DNA of 64,000 nucleotides from Allobranchiibius huperziae (GTDB lineage: Bacteria; Actinomycetota; Actinomycetes; Actinomycetales; Dermatophilaceae). The notes beneath the pieces are model-generated. The model saw nothing but the letters and a program-made list of their open reading frames with translations. It did not search any database and was not told where the DNA came from. Below are positions 8,370 to 16,297 of this stretch, one piece after another. The position numbers were made by a program, and so were the translations under genes. The stretch is taken from assembly GCF_013410455.1 (NCBI RefSeq), contig NZ_JACCFW010000001.1:124001-188000 (forward strand), written 5' to 3'. Every line of letters starts with the position of its first letter. Position 1 is the first letter of the stretch.

Positions 8370-9836
8370 TCAGTAGACGAACGACACGGGCGCGGGCGTG
8401 TCGTGCTCGTCGGTGGAGGCCGCGTCCGGGTCGGGCGGCGCGGGGTCGGCGCCGCGGCGGGTGTAGTCGAGGAAGAGGCGCACCTCGACGACGGCCAGGG
8501 CGGCGTACAGGAGGGTGAAGACGACCATCGAGGTGAGCACGGTGCCCGCCCCGTTGCCGGAGACGCCTGTCTTGGTGCTCATCACGCCGTAGACCAGCCA
8601 CGGCTGGCGGCCGGTCTCGGTGAAGATCCAGCCGAAGCTGTTGCCGAGGACCGGCAGCAGCGGCACGGCGATGCCCGCCCAGACCCACGGTTTCGCCAGG
8701 GCGGTGCGGCCCTTGCGGGTGACCCACAGGACGCCGAGCGCGACGATCGTGGACGTCATACCGACGCCGATCATCAGCCGGAAGGACCAGTAGGCCAGCG
8801 GGATGTTGGGCGTGTAGACCGCGTCGGCCGGCTGGCTGTACGCCGCGGGCACACCCTCCGCGCGTGCCTGTTTCTGCAGCTGTGCGGGCAGGCTCGCCTT
8901 GAGGTCGTCGATCCCGTCGACCTTGCCCTCGAAGCTGCCGGTGGCGAGGAAGGACAGCACGCACGGCACCTTGACGGCGGCCTTCTGCGACTGCCCGTTG
9001 AGGGAGCCGATGGTGAAGAGGGAGAACGCGGCGCAGTGGTCCTGGGTGGTGTAGAGCGCTTCGGCGGCGGCCATCTTCATCGGCTGCACCTCGGTCATGA
9101 TCTTGCCCTGGGTGTCACCGGTGACGGCTACGCCCGCGCCGGCCAGCAGCGTGACGACGGCGCCGATCCGCGCGGCCTTGCGGTACATCAGCGAGTCCTT
9201 GGTGCCGCGGTGCTTGTGCAGCAGCCACAGCCCGACGCCCATCACGACCCCGCCGCCGACGAGGTAGGCGCTCGCGACGACGTGCGGGAAGGTGACCAGC
9301 TGCACCTTGTTGGTCAGCACCGCGACGAAGTCGGTGAGCTCGGCGCGGCCGGTGGTGGCGTTGTACTTCCAGCCGACCGGGTGCTGCATGAAGGAGTTCG
9401 CGGCGAGGATGAAGTACGCCGACAGCAAGGTGCCGATGTGCACCAGCCACATGCACGCGGCGTGCGCCTTCTCCGGGATCCGGCCCCAGCCGAAGATCCA
9501 GACGCCGAGGAAGGTGGACTCGAGGAAGAACGCGAGCAGCGCCTCGAACGCCAGCGGTGCGCCGAAGATGTCACCGAAGAATCGGCTGTACGCCGACCAG
9601 TTCATCCCGAACTGGAACTCCTGCACGATGCCGGTCACCAGCCCGAGCGCGAAGTTGATCAGCAGCAGCTTGCCGAAGAACTTCGCCAACCGCAGCATCT
9701 CCGGGTTGCGCCCGCGCAGCCACTGGGTCTCGAAGCCCGCGACCATCGCCGACAGGCCGATCGTGATCGGGACGAAGAGGAAGTGGTAGACGGTCGTGAT
9801 CGCGAACTGCCATCTCGCGAGGTCCAGGTTGCTCAC
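8370..9836 (-). CDS. cydA: Cytochrome bd ubiquinol/menaquinol oxidase subunit I
   Basis: A 488-aa protein with a GTG start preceded by GAGAGGG. CydA binds haems b558, b595 and d and reduces oxygen to water using quinol. The N-terminal histidine ligand region (RWQFAITTVYHFLFVPITIG), the EFQFGMNW segment and the conserved GRQPW block (ETGRQPWLVYGVMSTKTGVS) are present. The periplasmic Q-loop is of the short type typical of Gram-positive bacteria. It is the first gene of the minus-strand cluster cydA-cydB-cydDC-blaI. The promoter region immediately upstream holds two dyads (9881-9912). Confidence 0.97.
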   Translation of the reverse strand: MSNLDLARWQFAITTVYHFLFVPITIGLSAMVAGFETQWLRGRNPEMLRLAKFFGKLLLINFALGLVTGIVQEFQFGMNWSAYSRFFGDIFGAPLAFEALLAFFLESTFLGVWIFGWGRIPEKAHAACMWLVHIGTLLSAYFILAANSFMQHPVGWKYNATTGRAELTDFVAVLTNKVQLVTFPHVVASAYLVGGGVVMGVGLWLLHKHRGTKDSLMYRKAARIGAVVTLLAGAGVAVTGDTQGKIMTEVQPMKMAAAEALYTTQDHCAAFSLFTIGSLNGQSQKAAVKVPCVLSFLATGSFEGKVDGIDDLKASLPAQLQKQARAEGVPAAYSQPADAVYTPNIPLAYWSFRLMIGVGMTSTIVALGVLWVTRKGRTALAKPWVWAGIAVPLLPVLGNSFGWIFTETGRQPWLVYGVMSTKTGVSGNGAGTVLTSMVVFTLLYAALAVVEVRLFLDYTRRGADPAPPDPDAASTDEHDTPAPVSFVY

Positions 9837-9880
9837 GGGGGTGCCCTCTCGGCGTACGTACTGTGGCTGCCTCCCACATT

Positions 9881-9912
9881 ACTACTTAACGTAGTACTAC
9901 GCACGTCGTAGT
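9881..9912. promoter_or_regulatory. Double dyad operator in the cydA promoter
   Basis: Two adjacent inverted repeats are visible: ACTAC-N5-GTAGT at 9881-9895 and ACTACG-N5-CGTAGT at 9896-9912. Their junction forms a perfect 10-bp palindrome, GTAGTACTAC, at 9891-9900. The element lies 45-76 bases upstream of the cydA GTG, where the promoter should be, with AT-rich bases (TTAAC) inside the first spacer. BlaI/MecI proteins are known to bind TAC(A)/(T)GTA dyads, and a BlaI-type gene closes this operon, so autoregulation of cydA-blaI is a reasonable inference. It does not resemble a Rex site. Confidence 0.7.
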
Positions 9913-9947
9913 GAGTGTCCCAGTTGAGTGGAGTCGCTAGGCCGAGG

Positions 9948-10647
9948 TCACCGCACCACGGTCAGCGGTTCGCGAGCGTCCACCTGACGCAGCAGGTGGT
10001 CCGCGACGTCATCGGGATGGTGCTGCCCGGCCTGGCCGACCGACCCCACGATGACCGTGTGGTTGACGTGCACCGAGTGCGGCGCCAGTGCGTCGTGCAG
10101 CATCCGGTAGTAGACCGTGGCAGCAGTCGTGGTGACCCCGCTGGCCGCGCGGTCATGCGCTCGGGCTGAGCGCACCGCTGCCCGTGGTGAAGAGCAGCGT
10201 CCCGGCCGCTCGCCGCCGCATCGCGGGAGCCACGGCGTCGACTGCGGTGGCCGCCCCGCCGATGGTCAGCGCGCTCGCGGCGGCGAGGTCCTCCGCCGAG
10301 GTGTCCAGCACCGGCTTGATCAGGGAGACGTCGGGCAGGGCGCTGAAGAGGAGTACGTCGGGCTCGCCTAGTTGCTGGGTCAGCTCGGCGATTGCTGCGC
10401 GCAGGTGTGAGCTCTGTGTGATGTCGGCCGCCACCGCCGCGGCGTCACCGCCCTGCGCGCGCAGTTCGTCGACCAGCGCAGCCAGTCGTACGCGGTCGCG
10501 TGCGATGAGGCCGACCCGGTATCCGCCGCGGGCGAAGCGGCGTGCCGCCGAAGCTCCGATGCCGGGGCCGGCGCCGACGATGAACAAGACCTGATGGCCA
10601 TCTTCGCGACCTGAGTCCCCCGTCCCGCCCGGACCGCTCGCCGTCAT
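9948..10647 (-). pseudogene. SDR-family oxidoreductase interrupted by a frameshift
   Basis: The first part (10647 to 10153, 164 codons) begins by ATGA overlap with the upstream SDR gene and carries the NAD(P) motif FIVGAGPGIGAS. It runs through LLFTTGSGALSPS and then stops at TGA. The expected remainder of the fold continues in a neighbouring frame to the stop at 9948, with ASGVTTTAATVYYRMLHDAL followed by APHSVHVNHTVIVG. Together they give a normal-length SDR. The shift falls near 10150-10175. Note that this divergent SDR type lacks the usual YxxxK in the readable part. Either the gene is broken or the sequence has a one-base error. Confidence 0.75.
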
Positions 10648-11393
10648 TGCGCCGTCCACCCGCCGTCCACGGGCAGCAGCGCACCGGTGACGAAGCTGGC
10701 GGCGTCGGAGGCCAGGAACGCGATCGCCTCGGCCACCTCCTCCGGCCGCCCGATGCGGCCGATCGGGTGAGCGTCTCCGAACGACGCGAGCATCTCCCGA
10801 CCGTTGTCGACCACGCCCTCCATCAGGTCGGTGTCGATGACACCGGGCAGAACAGCGTTGGCTCGGATCCCCTTTTTGCCCCCTTCCATCGCGACCACGC
10901 GGGTGATCTGCGCGATGGCGCCCTTCGACGCCGCGTACGCCGTCTGCGTCTCGAAGGCGACCACCGAGGACACCGATCCGACGGCCACGATCACACCGGA
11001 TCCGGCGGCCTCCATCACCCGGAACGCTTCCCTCGACTGGACGAAGTTGCCGCCGGCGTTCACTTTGAGAATGGCGTCGAAATCGGCCACGCTGGTCTCC
11101 GTGATCGGCTTGTTGAGGGTCCGGCCGGCGTTGTTCACCAGAATGTCGAGACGTCCGAACCGGTCGACCGCGTGACGCATGGTCGCGCGAGCGAATGCTT
11201 CGTCAGAAACGTCTCCGACCAGCGCCGCGACGGTTTCCGATTCGAATTCGGTGACCGTGTCGGAGCGGTCCGTGACGACCACTCGGGCCCCGCGCTCCCG
11301 CAGCAGAGTCGCCGTGGCGTGACCGATACCGCGAGCGGCCCCGGTGACCACCGCCACCCGGCCGGTCAGATCGTACGCAGCCTTTTCAGGCAT
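10644..11393 (-). CDS. Short-chain dehydrogenase/reductase
   Basis: A 249-aa classical SDR, a soluble NAD(P)-dependent oxidoreductase. The cofactor motif TGAARGIG lies near residues 15-22, NNAG follows at about 90, and the active-site pair is in SVSSVVAFETQTAYAASKG (Tyr and Lys of YxxxK). The C-terminus has the common PEEVAEAIAFLASDAASFVTG ending. The start at 11393 has GAGGAG seven bases upstream; longer versions of the frame have no such site. It precedes and overlaps the second, frameshifted SDR. It probably belongs to the minus-strand cluster that begins at 12378, although a 164-base gap separates it from the ABM gene. The substrate is unknown. Confidence 0.9.
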   Translation of the reverse strand: MPEKAAYDLTGRVAVVTGAARGIGHATATLLRERGARVVVTDRSDTVTEFESETVAALVGDVSDEAFARATMRHAVDRFGRLDILVNNAGRTLNKPITETSVADFDAILKVNAGGNFVQSREAFRVMEAAGSGVIVAVGSVSSVVAFETQTAYAASKGAIAQITRVVAMEGGKKGIRANAVLPGVIDTDLMEGVVDNGREMLASFGDAHPIGRIGRPEEVAEAIAFLASDAASFVTGALLPVDGGWTAQ

Positions 11394-11557
11394 GAATGTC
11401 TCCTCGATAGTTTTGCTATGTGCTATCGAGTCTGTTCGGGTAACGGACGCGGCGGCAGGGTGTGTCGCACCCGGTGACGGTCCTGGGCAGGGCGAGACTC
11501 TGATCTTGGACGTCGATGACGTGTGCGGCGTACGTCGGCCGCAAGCCGGTCGACGGC

Positions 11558-11902
11558 TTAGCGCTCGACCGAGCGATAGCGCGTCCACCAGGTGGCGAGC
11601 GGCGTGTCATTGCGTTGCTTGAAGTCGTCGCTGAGGGCGCCCACGAAGCGGATGTCGAGCAGTTCGGTCGACTCGGCCCGGGCGCGTTGACCCTCCGCAG
11701 TGACGTCGAGGTGTCTGGCGATGGCCGCTTCATCCTCGTACCGCTCGTGCTGGAGCACGATGTCGTGGTCCCGGGCCAGCTCGTACTCCAGCACGTAGGG
11801 CTCCTGACTCTCCGTGATCGGCGGCACCAGGGCGAGGTATTCGTCGAACCGCGCCTCGTCGGTGATGCGGTAGCGGAAGTGCAGGTCGATGGTGGTCGTC
11901 AT
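11558..11902 (-). CDS. Small ABM/dimeric alpha-beta barrel-type protein
   Basis: A 114-aa protein starting MTTTIDLHFRYRITDEARFDEYL. The pattern of short beta strands and helices with ESQEPYVLEYELARD and a central LQHERYEDEAAIARHL is that of antibiotic-biosynthesis-monooxygenase or EthD-like ferredoxin-fold proteins. These act as cofactor-free monooxygenases on quinols or as small binding proteins. The ATG overlaps the stop of the preceding SnoaL-like gene (ATGA), so the two are translationally coupled. The specific activity is unknown. Confidence 0.7.
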   Translation of the reverse strand: MTTTIDLHFRYRITDEARFDEYLALVPPITESQEPYVLEYELARDHDIVLQHERYEDEAAIARHLDVTAEGQRARAESTELLDIRFVGALSDDFKQRNDTPLATWWTRYRSVER

Positions 11903-12378
11903 ACGGACTCCTGGTCGGTCGGGGTGGTGAGGATCGCGGCGCCGGTGGCCATGTCGATCGGCACGGAGGCGTGCTCGTGCACGGCGAGCCAGCGGCCGTT
12001 GACGCGCTGCCACACGTCGGTCACGCGAGCGTCGGCCACTTGGAGCGAACCGTCGGGCTGAGGGACCTCGACGTGCGAGTCGGCCAGGGACAGCGCAATG
12101 TCGTCACTCAACTGTCGGACCGTGATCCTGGGGTAATGGAAGGCGATGCCGCGGACGTCGAGCAGGTCGCGCGCGGTGACCCGGAGGTCGTGCAGGGAGG
12201 TCACCCCCGGCCGGAGGTAGTCGAACAGGACGGTCGAGTCGTCCGGCAGGAACATCGCGACGACGCCGTCGGCATCGCGGCCCACTGCTTCCGCAGCGGC
12301 ACGCATCGCCGCTGTGATCTCGGCGATGACAGCCGGATCGCCGACGGACTTGTTCCCGATCTCGTACATCGCGCTCAC
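11899..12378 (-). CDS. SnoaL-like/NTF2-fold protein (nuclear transport factor 2 family)
   Basis: A 159-aa protein with the cone-shaped NTF2 fold pattern: an N-terminal helix (PAVIAEITAAMRAAAEAVGRDADGV), then strands with VAMFLPDDSTVLFDY, and a C-terminal VTDVWQRVNGRWLAVHEHAS, the typical SnoaL/DUF4440 ending. Family members are isomerases, hydrolases or ligand-binding proteins for small organic molecules. I chose the GTG at 12378 because GAGAGGG lies five bases upstream; a GTG at 12381 and an ATG at 12369 are also possible. First gene of the cluster divergent from the AraC regulator. Confidence 0.75.
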   Translation of the reverse strand: MSAMYEIGNKSVGDPAVIAEITAAMRAAAEAVGRDADGVVAMFLPDDSTVLFDYLRPGVTSLHDLRVTARDLLDVRGIAFHYPRITVRQLSDDIALSLADSHVEVPQPDGSLQVADARVTDVWQRVNGRWLAVHEHASVPIDMATGAAILTTPTDQESV

Positions 12379-12504
12379 CACGTCCCTCTCGACGACAAGG
12401 CGGCTCCAACTCGTGGTCCGCTAGATTCGACGCTAGTGAGCCCAGGAGGCATGCGGTTGACCGTGCGGACCCGTTGATTGCCTGTCTCACCCAGGAGGGT
12501 GCGC
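12379..12504. promoter_or_regulatory. Divergent promoter region between the SnoaL-like and AraC genes
   Basis: 126 bases shared by the two divergent transcription units. A short inverted repeat, CTAG-ATTCGACG-CTAG, lies at 12422-12437, and AGGAGGG at 12493-12499 is the ribosome-binding site of the AraC gene. The layout suggests that the AraC protein controls both directions. No unambiguous promoter hexamers were recognised. Confidence 0.4.
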
Positions 12505-13350
12505 ATGTCACTCGACCGACTTGACGACCTGATCTCCCGGCACGCCGGTGGGCACCTGTCCACCGCCGTTCCGCGCCAGATCCTCGTGCGAGAGGACCGC
12601 TGCGTCGAGGGCGCGGCCCTGGATTACGACACGATGTTGTGTGTCGTGACCCGGGGGACCAAGCGCACCGAGGTCGGCGGCAGGTCTCGGGCAGTCGAGC
12701 GAGGCGAGATGCTCGTCAGCCTGGTCGAGCTCCCGCTGACCGCGACGTTCTCATCGCCCTACCGATCTGTCTGCCTGCTCATCGACCCCGAGGCAGTCGC
12801 GGACGTCGCTCCGCGGACGACGCAGCGACTCCAGAGCAGCGACGCGGGGTTCACCAGCGCGTCGGCCGGCGCCCCGCTGCTCGATGCGCTCACCCGGTGG
12901 GTCGGTCTTCTCGACGAGCCCGACGCGATCGGCGTGCTCGCGCCTCGGTATGAGGAGGAAGTGCTCTACCGGGTGCTGACCGGCCCGCTCGGCGGCGTCC
13001 TGCTGCAGGCGGGGCAGACAGGTGTGCTGCGGCGGATCCGGATCGCGGTGCGGTACCTCCTCGATCACTACGCGGACGACGTCGCCCCGCAGGACCTCGC
13101 CACGATGGTCGCGATGAGCCCCTCGTCGTTCAACCGTCAGTTCCGGGCAGTGACCGGCATGAGCCCGAAGCAGTACCAGAAGCACGTCCGGCTCGAGCGG
13201 GCACGACGCCTGCTGGCACAAGGCGCGTACACAGCGCAGGGTGCGGCGGCGCAGGTCGGCTACGTGAGCGCGTCGCACTTCAACCGCGACTACGTGCGGC
13301 ACTTCGGTAGCACGCCCCGTGCGCACGCACGCATCACTCACGGATCCTGA
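12505..13350 (+). CDS. AraC-family transcriptional regulator (AraC_N type)
   Basis: A 281-aa regulator. Residues ~1-165 form an AraC_N/cupin sensor domain with AALDYDTMLCVVTRGTKRTEV and a central MLVSLVELPLTATF. The C-terminal ~100 residues hold two helix-turn-helix units: DVAPQDLATMVAMSPSSFNR with QFRAVTGMSPKQYQ, and GAAAQVGYVSASHFNRDYVR. The start at 12505 follows AGGAGGG at a five-base spacing, an excellent site, so the 27 upstream bases of open frame are excluded. It is divergent from the SnoaL-ABM-SDR cluster and is its likely regulator. The inducer is unknown. Confidence 0.9.
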   Translation: MSLDRLDDLISRHAGGHLSTAVPRQILVREDRCVEGAALDYDTMLCVVTRGTKRTEVGGRSRAVERGEMLVSLVELPLTATFSSPYRSVCLLIDPEAVADVAPRTTQRLQSSDAGFTSASAGAPLLDALTRWVGLLDEPDAIGVLAPRYEEEVLYRVLTGPLGGVLLQAGQTGVLRRIRIAVRYLLDHYADDVAPQDLATMVAMSPSSFNRQFRAVTGMSPKQYQKHVRLERARRLLAQGAYTAQGAAAQVGYVSASHFNRDYVRHFGSTPRAHARITHGS

Positions 13351-13841
13351 ACTTTGGGGGGGGAGGTACCCCGTACCGGGCCGCGCCCGCGCACATCCGA
13401 CTCGGCTGCCAGCAATGAGGCAGAGCGGGAACCCGCGCAGTTCTAGCGTGCGGTGAACCGCGTCCTACCGCCCAGTTGGAGCGCGCGACCAAATACGTCC
13501 ATCACCCACCAGGACTCAAGGCACCATCATTGTGGCCGTTTTGACGCGGACCGGAACGTGGGTCTTCACGTCTGACGAGATCGTGCGACCTGCGCTCCGG
13601 TGGAGGACTGCATGAGCGCGACAACGGCGGCATGCGAACCCAGTGTTTGAATCCCGCGTGCTTGAGAAGACCACGCACTCCCGCACCATGTCCGCACGAC
13701 TGGGGCACGTCGCCGGTCGGGTCGGTCGGATCTCGGGTCGGTGGCGTGTCGGTACGACTGCCCCGACTTTCGTCGTGAAGAGCAGCGACCCCGCTTGACA
13801 CCCACCGTTTCTGGAGTCTCGAGGACTAGTGTGAGACCAGT
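13351..13841. other. Intergenic region at the left edge of the low-GC island
   Basis: 491 bases with no supported gene. It begins with a run of eight G (in the sequence following the AraC stop) next to a GGTACC/GGTACC-rich segment. Open frames on the minus strand here lack ribosome-binding sites and family features. Base composition falls toward the right, and a probable promoter for the 13842 gene should lie in the last 60 bases. No tRNA, integrase or clear attachment repeat was recognised. Confidence 0.4.
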
Positions 13842-15209
13842 ATGAGTTCCTACGCCACATTCCGTCTGGGCAATTTTGAGTTTGGTCAGATCAGGAACGA
13901 AGTGGACCCCGAGGTCTTAGCCGTCTTCACGGACGACATGCTCGAGAGGCACACGGAAAGCGCAAGTGACTACTACCCGTGGTGGCGAGACGAGTACCCA
14001 ACTGACGCGGAGTCCAGCGAAGCTGACCATCCCGTTGCCGTCGTTCGCCTAGCAGGCCCAGGGCCGGTGATCGCGGCACGATTGGATTTGATGGGGATCA
14101 CTGCGACCGAGGTGAAGGCACTGCTCGAGGAATCCATCAGTTCACTCGGCCGGCGGTACGAGGACAATCTAGCTGTGGGCGGAAACGAGTACTTTGCCCA
14201 ATATGTTCGCAACACCGTTGAAGTTGCGTCATCCCTAACCGTTTCGCAATGGCAGGAAAAAGTATGTGACCTGGATGCTGCCGAGTGGAGCAAGCGACCT
14301 TTTGCACCTGGCTCGGCCGGGTGGATGCTTGACCTGATCGAGTACTGGGAATGGCGTCACGTACTTCGCTTGTTGCTCACCGTCTGGCCCGAAGAGCAGG
14401 TCGTGCTTGACTTGACCGACCTGAATGATGGCGGTTGGATCGACGACACCCTTGCTGACTCTCTGGCTTCAGGTGCATTAGCCTTCCTACGGAGCACGGC
14501 GTCGGCGCACACCCCCATCGTGGTGCTCACCGAGGGACGTACCGACGCTGAGTTCATTAAAAGTGCACTCGACGTGCTCTACCCAGACCTCCAAGATCTC
14601 ATCACGTTCCTCGACTACGAAGTGCGCCCCGAGGGCGGCGCGGGCGCACTAGCAAGGTCGGTGAAAGCGTTCGCTGCCGCAGGAATCGCGAACCGCGTGG
14701 TCGCTCTCTTTGACAACGACGCGGCCGCCCGGGACGCGATGCGAAGTCTTGATATCGACGGCCTGCCCAAAAACATTGTGGTTTGCCGGTACCCCGATAC
14801 TGAGCTTGCGTCCAACTATCCAACCCTTGGGCCACCGACCGCGGCCGCGCTTTCTGGTCACATCGAGCACGCCAATGTCAATGGCCTCGCCGGCAGCATC
14901 GAACTGTACTTAGGTACCGACGTCCTCACCCAGGAAGACGGCGCTCTCGCACCTGTGCAGTGGCGGTCCTTCATTCAGAGCCTGCGTGCCTACCAGGGCG
15001 AGATCATAGGTAAAGAGCGCGTCCACAAACTGTTCCGATTGAAAGTTGAGAACTACGCTAGCTCAGGTGGCTTCGACGAGGCAGCGTGGCATGGGCTGCG
15101 GTCCATCCTCGACGTCATCATTAGCGCGTTTCTGGATCGAGCCCTACCAGAGCAACTCTGCGAGCACGGCGGCCGGAGCGAAGCAAGGATCCGAGTCAGG
15201 CAGATCTGA
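13842..15209 (+). CDS. HEPN/Toprim-type protein, putative defence nuclease
   Basis: A 455-aa protein of noticeably lower GC than its surroundings. Residues 1-~200 start with SSYATFRLGNFEF and resemble the HEPN/Toprim-associated N-terminal domain. A Toprim-like core begins at ~225, with IVVLTEG holding Glu231 and VVALFDNDAAA holding Asp291 and Asp293: the E...DxD set of metal-binding Toprim nucleases and topoisomerases. The C-terminal ~100 residues contain an FRLKVENYASSGGFDEAAWH segment. Related proteins occur in phage-defence loci, and a nuclease role on nucleic acid is inferred. No strong ribosome-binding site is seen (GAGGA is 17 bases away). It is the first gene of a three-gene candidate module with 15444-16214 and 16298-17269. 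Confidence 0.7.
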   Translation: MSSYATFRLGNFEFGQIRNEVDPEVLAVFTDDMLERHTESASDYYPWWRDEYPTDAESSEADHPVAVVRLAGPGPVIAARLDLMGITATEVKALLEESISSLGRRYEDNLAVGGNEYFAQYVRNTVEVASSLTVSQWQEKVCDLDAAEWSKRPFAPGSAGWMLDLIEYWEWRHVLRLLLTVWPEEQVVLDLTDLNDGGWIDDTLADSLASGALAFLRSTASAHTPIVVLTEGRTDAEFIKSALDVLYPDLQDLITFLDYEVRPEGGAGALARSVKAFAAAGIANRVVALFDNDAAARDAMRSLDIDGLPKNIVVCRYPDTELASNYPTLGPPTAAALSGHIEHANVNGLAGSIELYLGTDVLTQEDGALAPVQWRSFIQSLRAYQGEIIGKERVHKLFRLKVENYASSGGFDEAAWHGLRSILDVIISAFLDRALPEQLCEHGGRSEARIRVRQI

Positions 15210-15443
15210 ATGGGCACAACGACGGCCAACACATTGTGATCGTGTCCAGATCCCAAGAGCATTGGCGTCGAGGGGATGCGAACCTGTCCGCCCTTCGGAT
15301 CGACGCGATCAGGGCCTTTCGACGACCTAACCCCACCAATATGTAGTCAACCGCCGCGGTCACCTATTGTCCGCGGCAGAGGCAACAGTCAATCCCGAAG
15401 AACCTCGCATCCACGTGCGAGACCTAACGCCGGACTTGTGCGC

Positions 15444-16214
15444 CTACTCTGCTACGCGGCGGACAAGGCGTTCCAGCACCATGGTGACCCGCTCCCAGTT
15501 CTCGGCAAGCCACGGCTCGAACGAGAGATCACCACGGTGGCGAGCATTCTTTCGTAAATCCTTAAGTGCCAGTAGCAATGTCGCGTCGTCTCGTTCGGCG
15601 CATTGGCCCACCGGCGCCTTTGGATGATCCAAGAGCCCCTGTGATCGCGCAGACTCCACTAGCTGGGCAAAACTCATGCGCCGAGACCGACGGTTGACCA
15701 ATTCCTCGAGGAGGAGTTCCGCAGCGGTGTGTAGCTCCTCTAGAAGAACCGGTCCTCCGACGCGCCCAAAGTAGTAATGGACGATTACGTCTTCAGTGAT
15801 GCGGAGGCGCGCCGCAAGCATCGAATGATTGGTCCCAGAGAGGTCATACGGGGTGAAGTAATAGCTCGTCCGTTGTACACCTCGCCACGCCACAACTGCG
15901 TCGCTCCTGGTGTCTAATCCTCGGATGTAGAGGTCAGCGAAACCTAACCCAAGCCTGCGTCGCCGCGCGGGGGCCACCCCAGTTCCAAGCACGCCCTCCG
16001 CAACTAGCGGCATGTCGCTTTCGAGAACCCTTGCCAGAAGGTCCATCCGGCGGCCGTTACCATCGATGATGCAGCGTAGGACGAAGTCCCCCTGGCGTTC
16101 GTTGCGCCATCGCAGGTGAAGCTTCCTCGCGCGGAACATGGCTGCCGGAAGGCACGCGTCGAGGAGGCACTGCTGCTCTGGGGCGCAGGAGAAATCGAAA
16201 TCGAAACTGGTCAT
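15444..16214 (-). CDS. Unrecognised protein with a C-terminal HEPN-like RX4H motif
   Basis: A 256-aa protein with moderate GC that I do not recognise as a whole. The N-terminal ~140 residues are predicted strand-rich (RKLHLRWRNERQGDFVLRC and later YYFTPYDLSGTNHS). The C-terminal ~110 residues look helical: LLEELHTAAELLLEELVNRR, then ATLLLALKDLRKNARHRGDL. R211-KNAR-H216 fits the RX4-6H catalytic motif of HEPN ribonucleases in the expected last-helix region. That supports an RNase or abortive-infection role but does not prove it. I start at ATG 16214, although its ribosome-binding site is weak. It is divergent from the DUF6602-like gene and convergent with the Toprim gene. Confidence 0.6.
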   Translation of the reverse strand: MTSFDFDFSCAPEQQCLLDACLPAAMFRARKLHLRWRNERQGDFVLRCIIDGNGRRMDLLARVLESDMPLVAEGVLGTGVAPARRRRLGLGFADLYIRGLDTRSDAVVAWRGVQRTSYYFTPYDLSGTNHSMLAARLRITEDVIVHYYFGRVGGPVLLEELHTAAELLLEELVNRRSRRMSFAQLVESARSQGLLDHPKAPVGQCAERDDATLLLALKDLRKNARHRGDLSFEPWLAENWERVTMVLERLVRRVAE

Positions 16215-16297
16215 GCGAGGAGCCTTGCATAGGCGCTTCACCCGGTGTGCGGGGCGAGTTGCCACGACTCGACCATGAAGATGTGAGGAGAGGGTCG

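Noticed and set aside
9901-9912. A Rex-type (TGTGAAC) site near cydA
   Set aside because: No TGTGA...TCACA dyad is present; only the ACTAC/GTAGT dyads are.
13600-13670. TTTGAATCCC string resembling a tRNA T-loop
   Set aside because: No complete cloverleaf around it; the motif is short and likely chance.
13502-13860. Open reading frames of ~100 codons on the minus strand before the Toprim gene
   Set aside because: No ribosome-binding site, no domain, and no protein-like residue pattern consistent in one frame.
15255-15330. tRNA-like T-arm string GGTTCGCATCC on the minus strand
   Set aside because: Position 58 would be C rather than A, no anticodon stem or acceptor pairing was found, and the rest does not fold as a tRNA.
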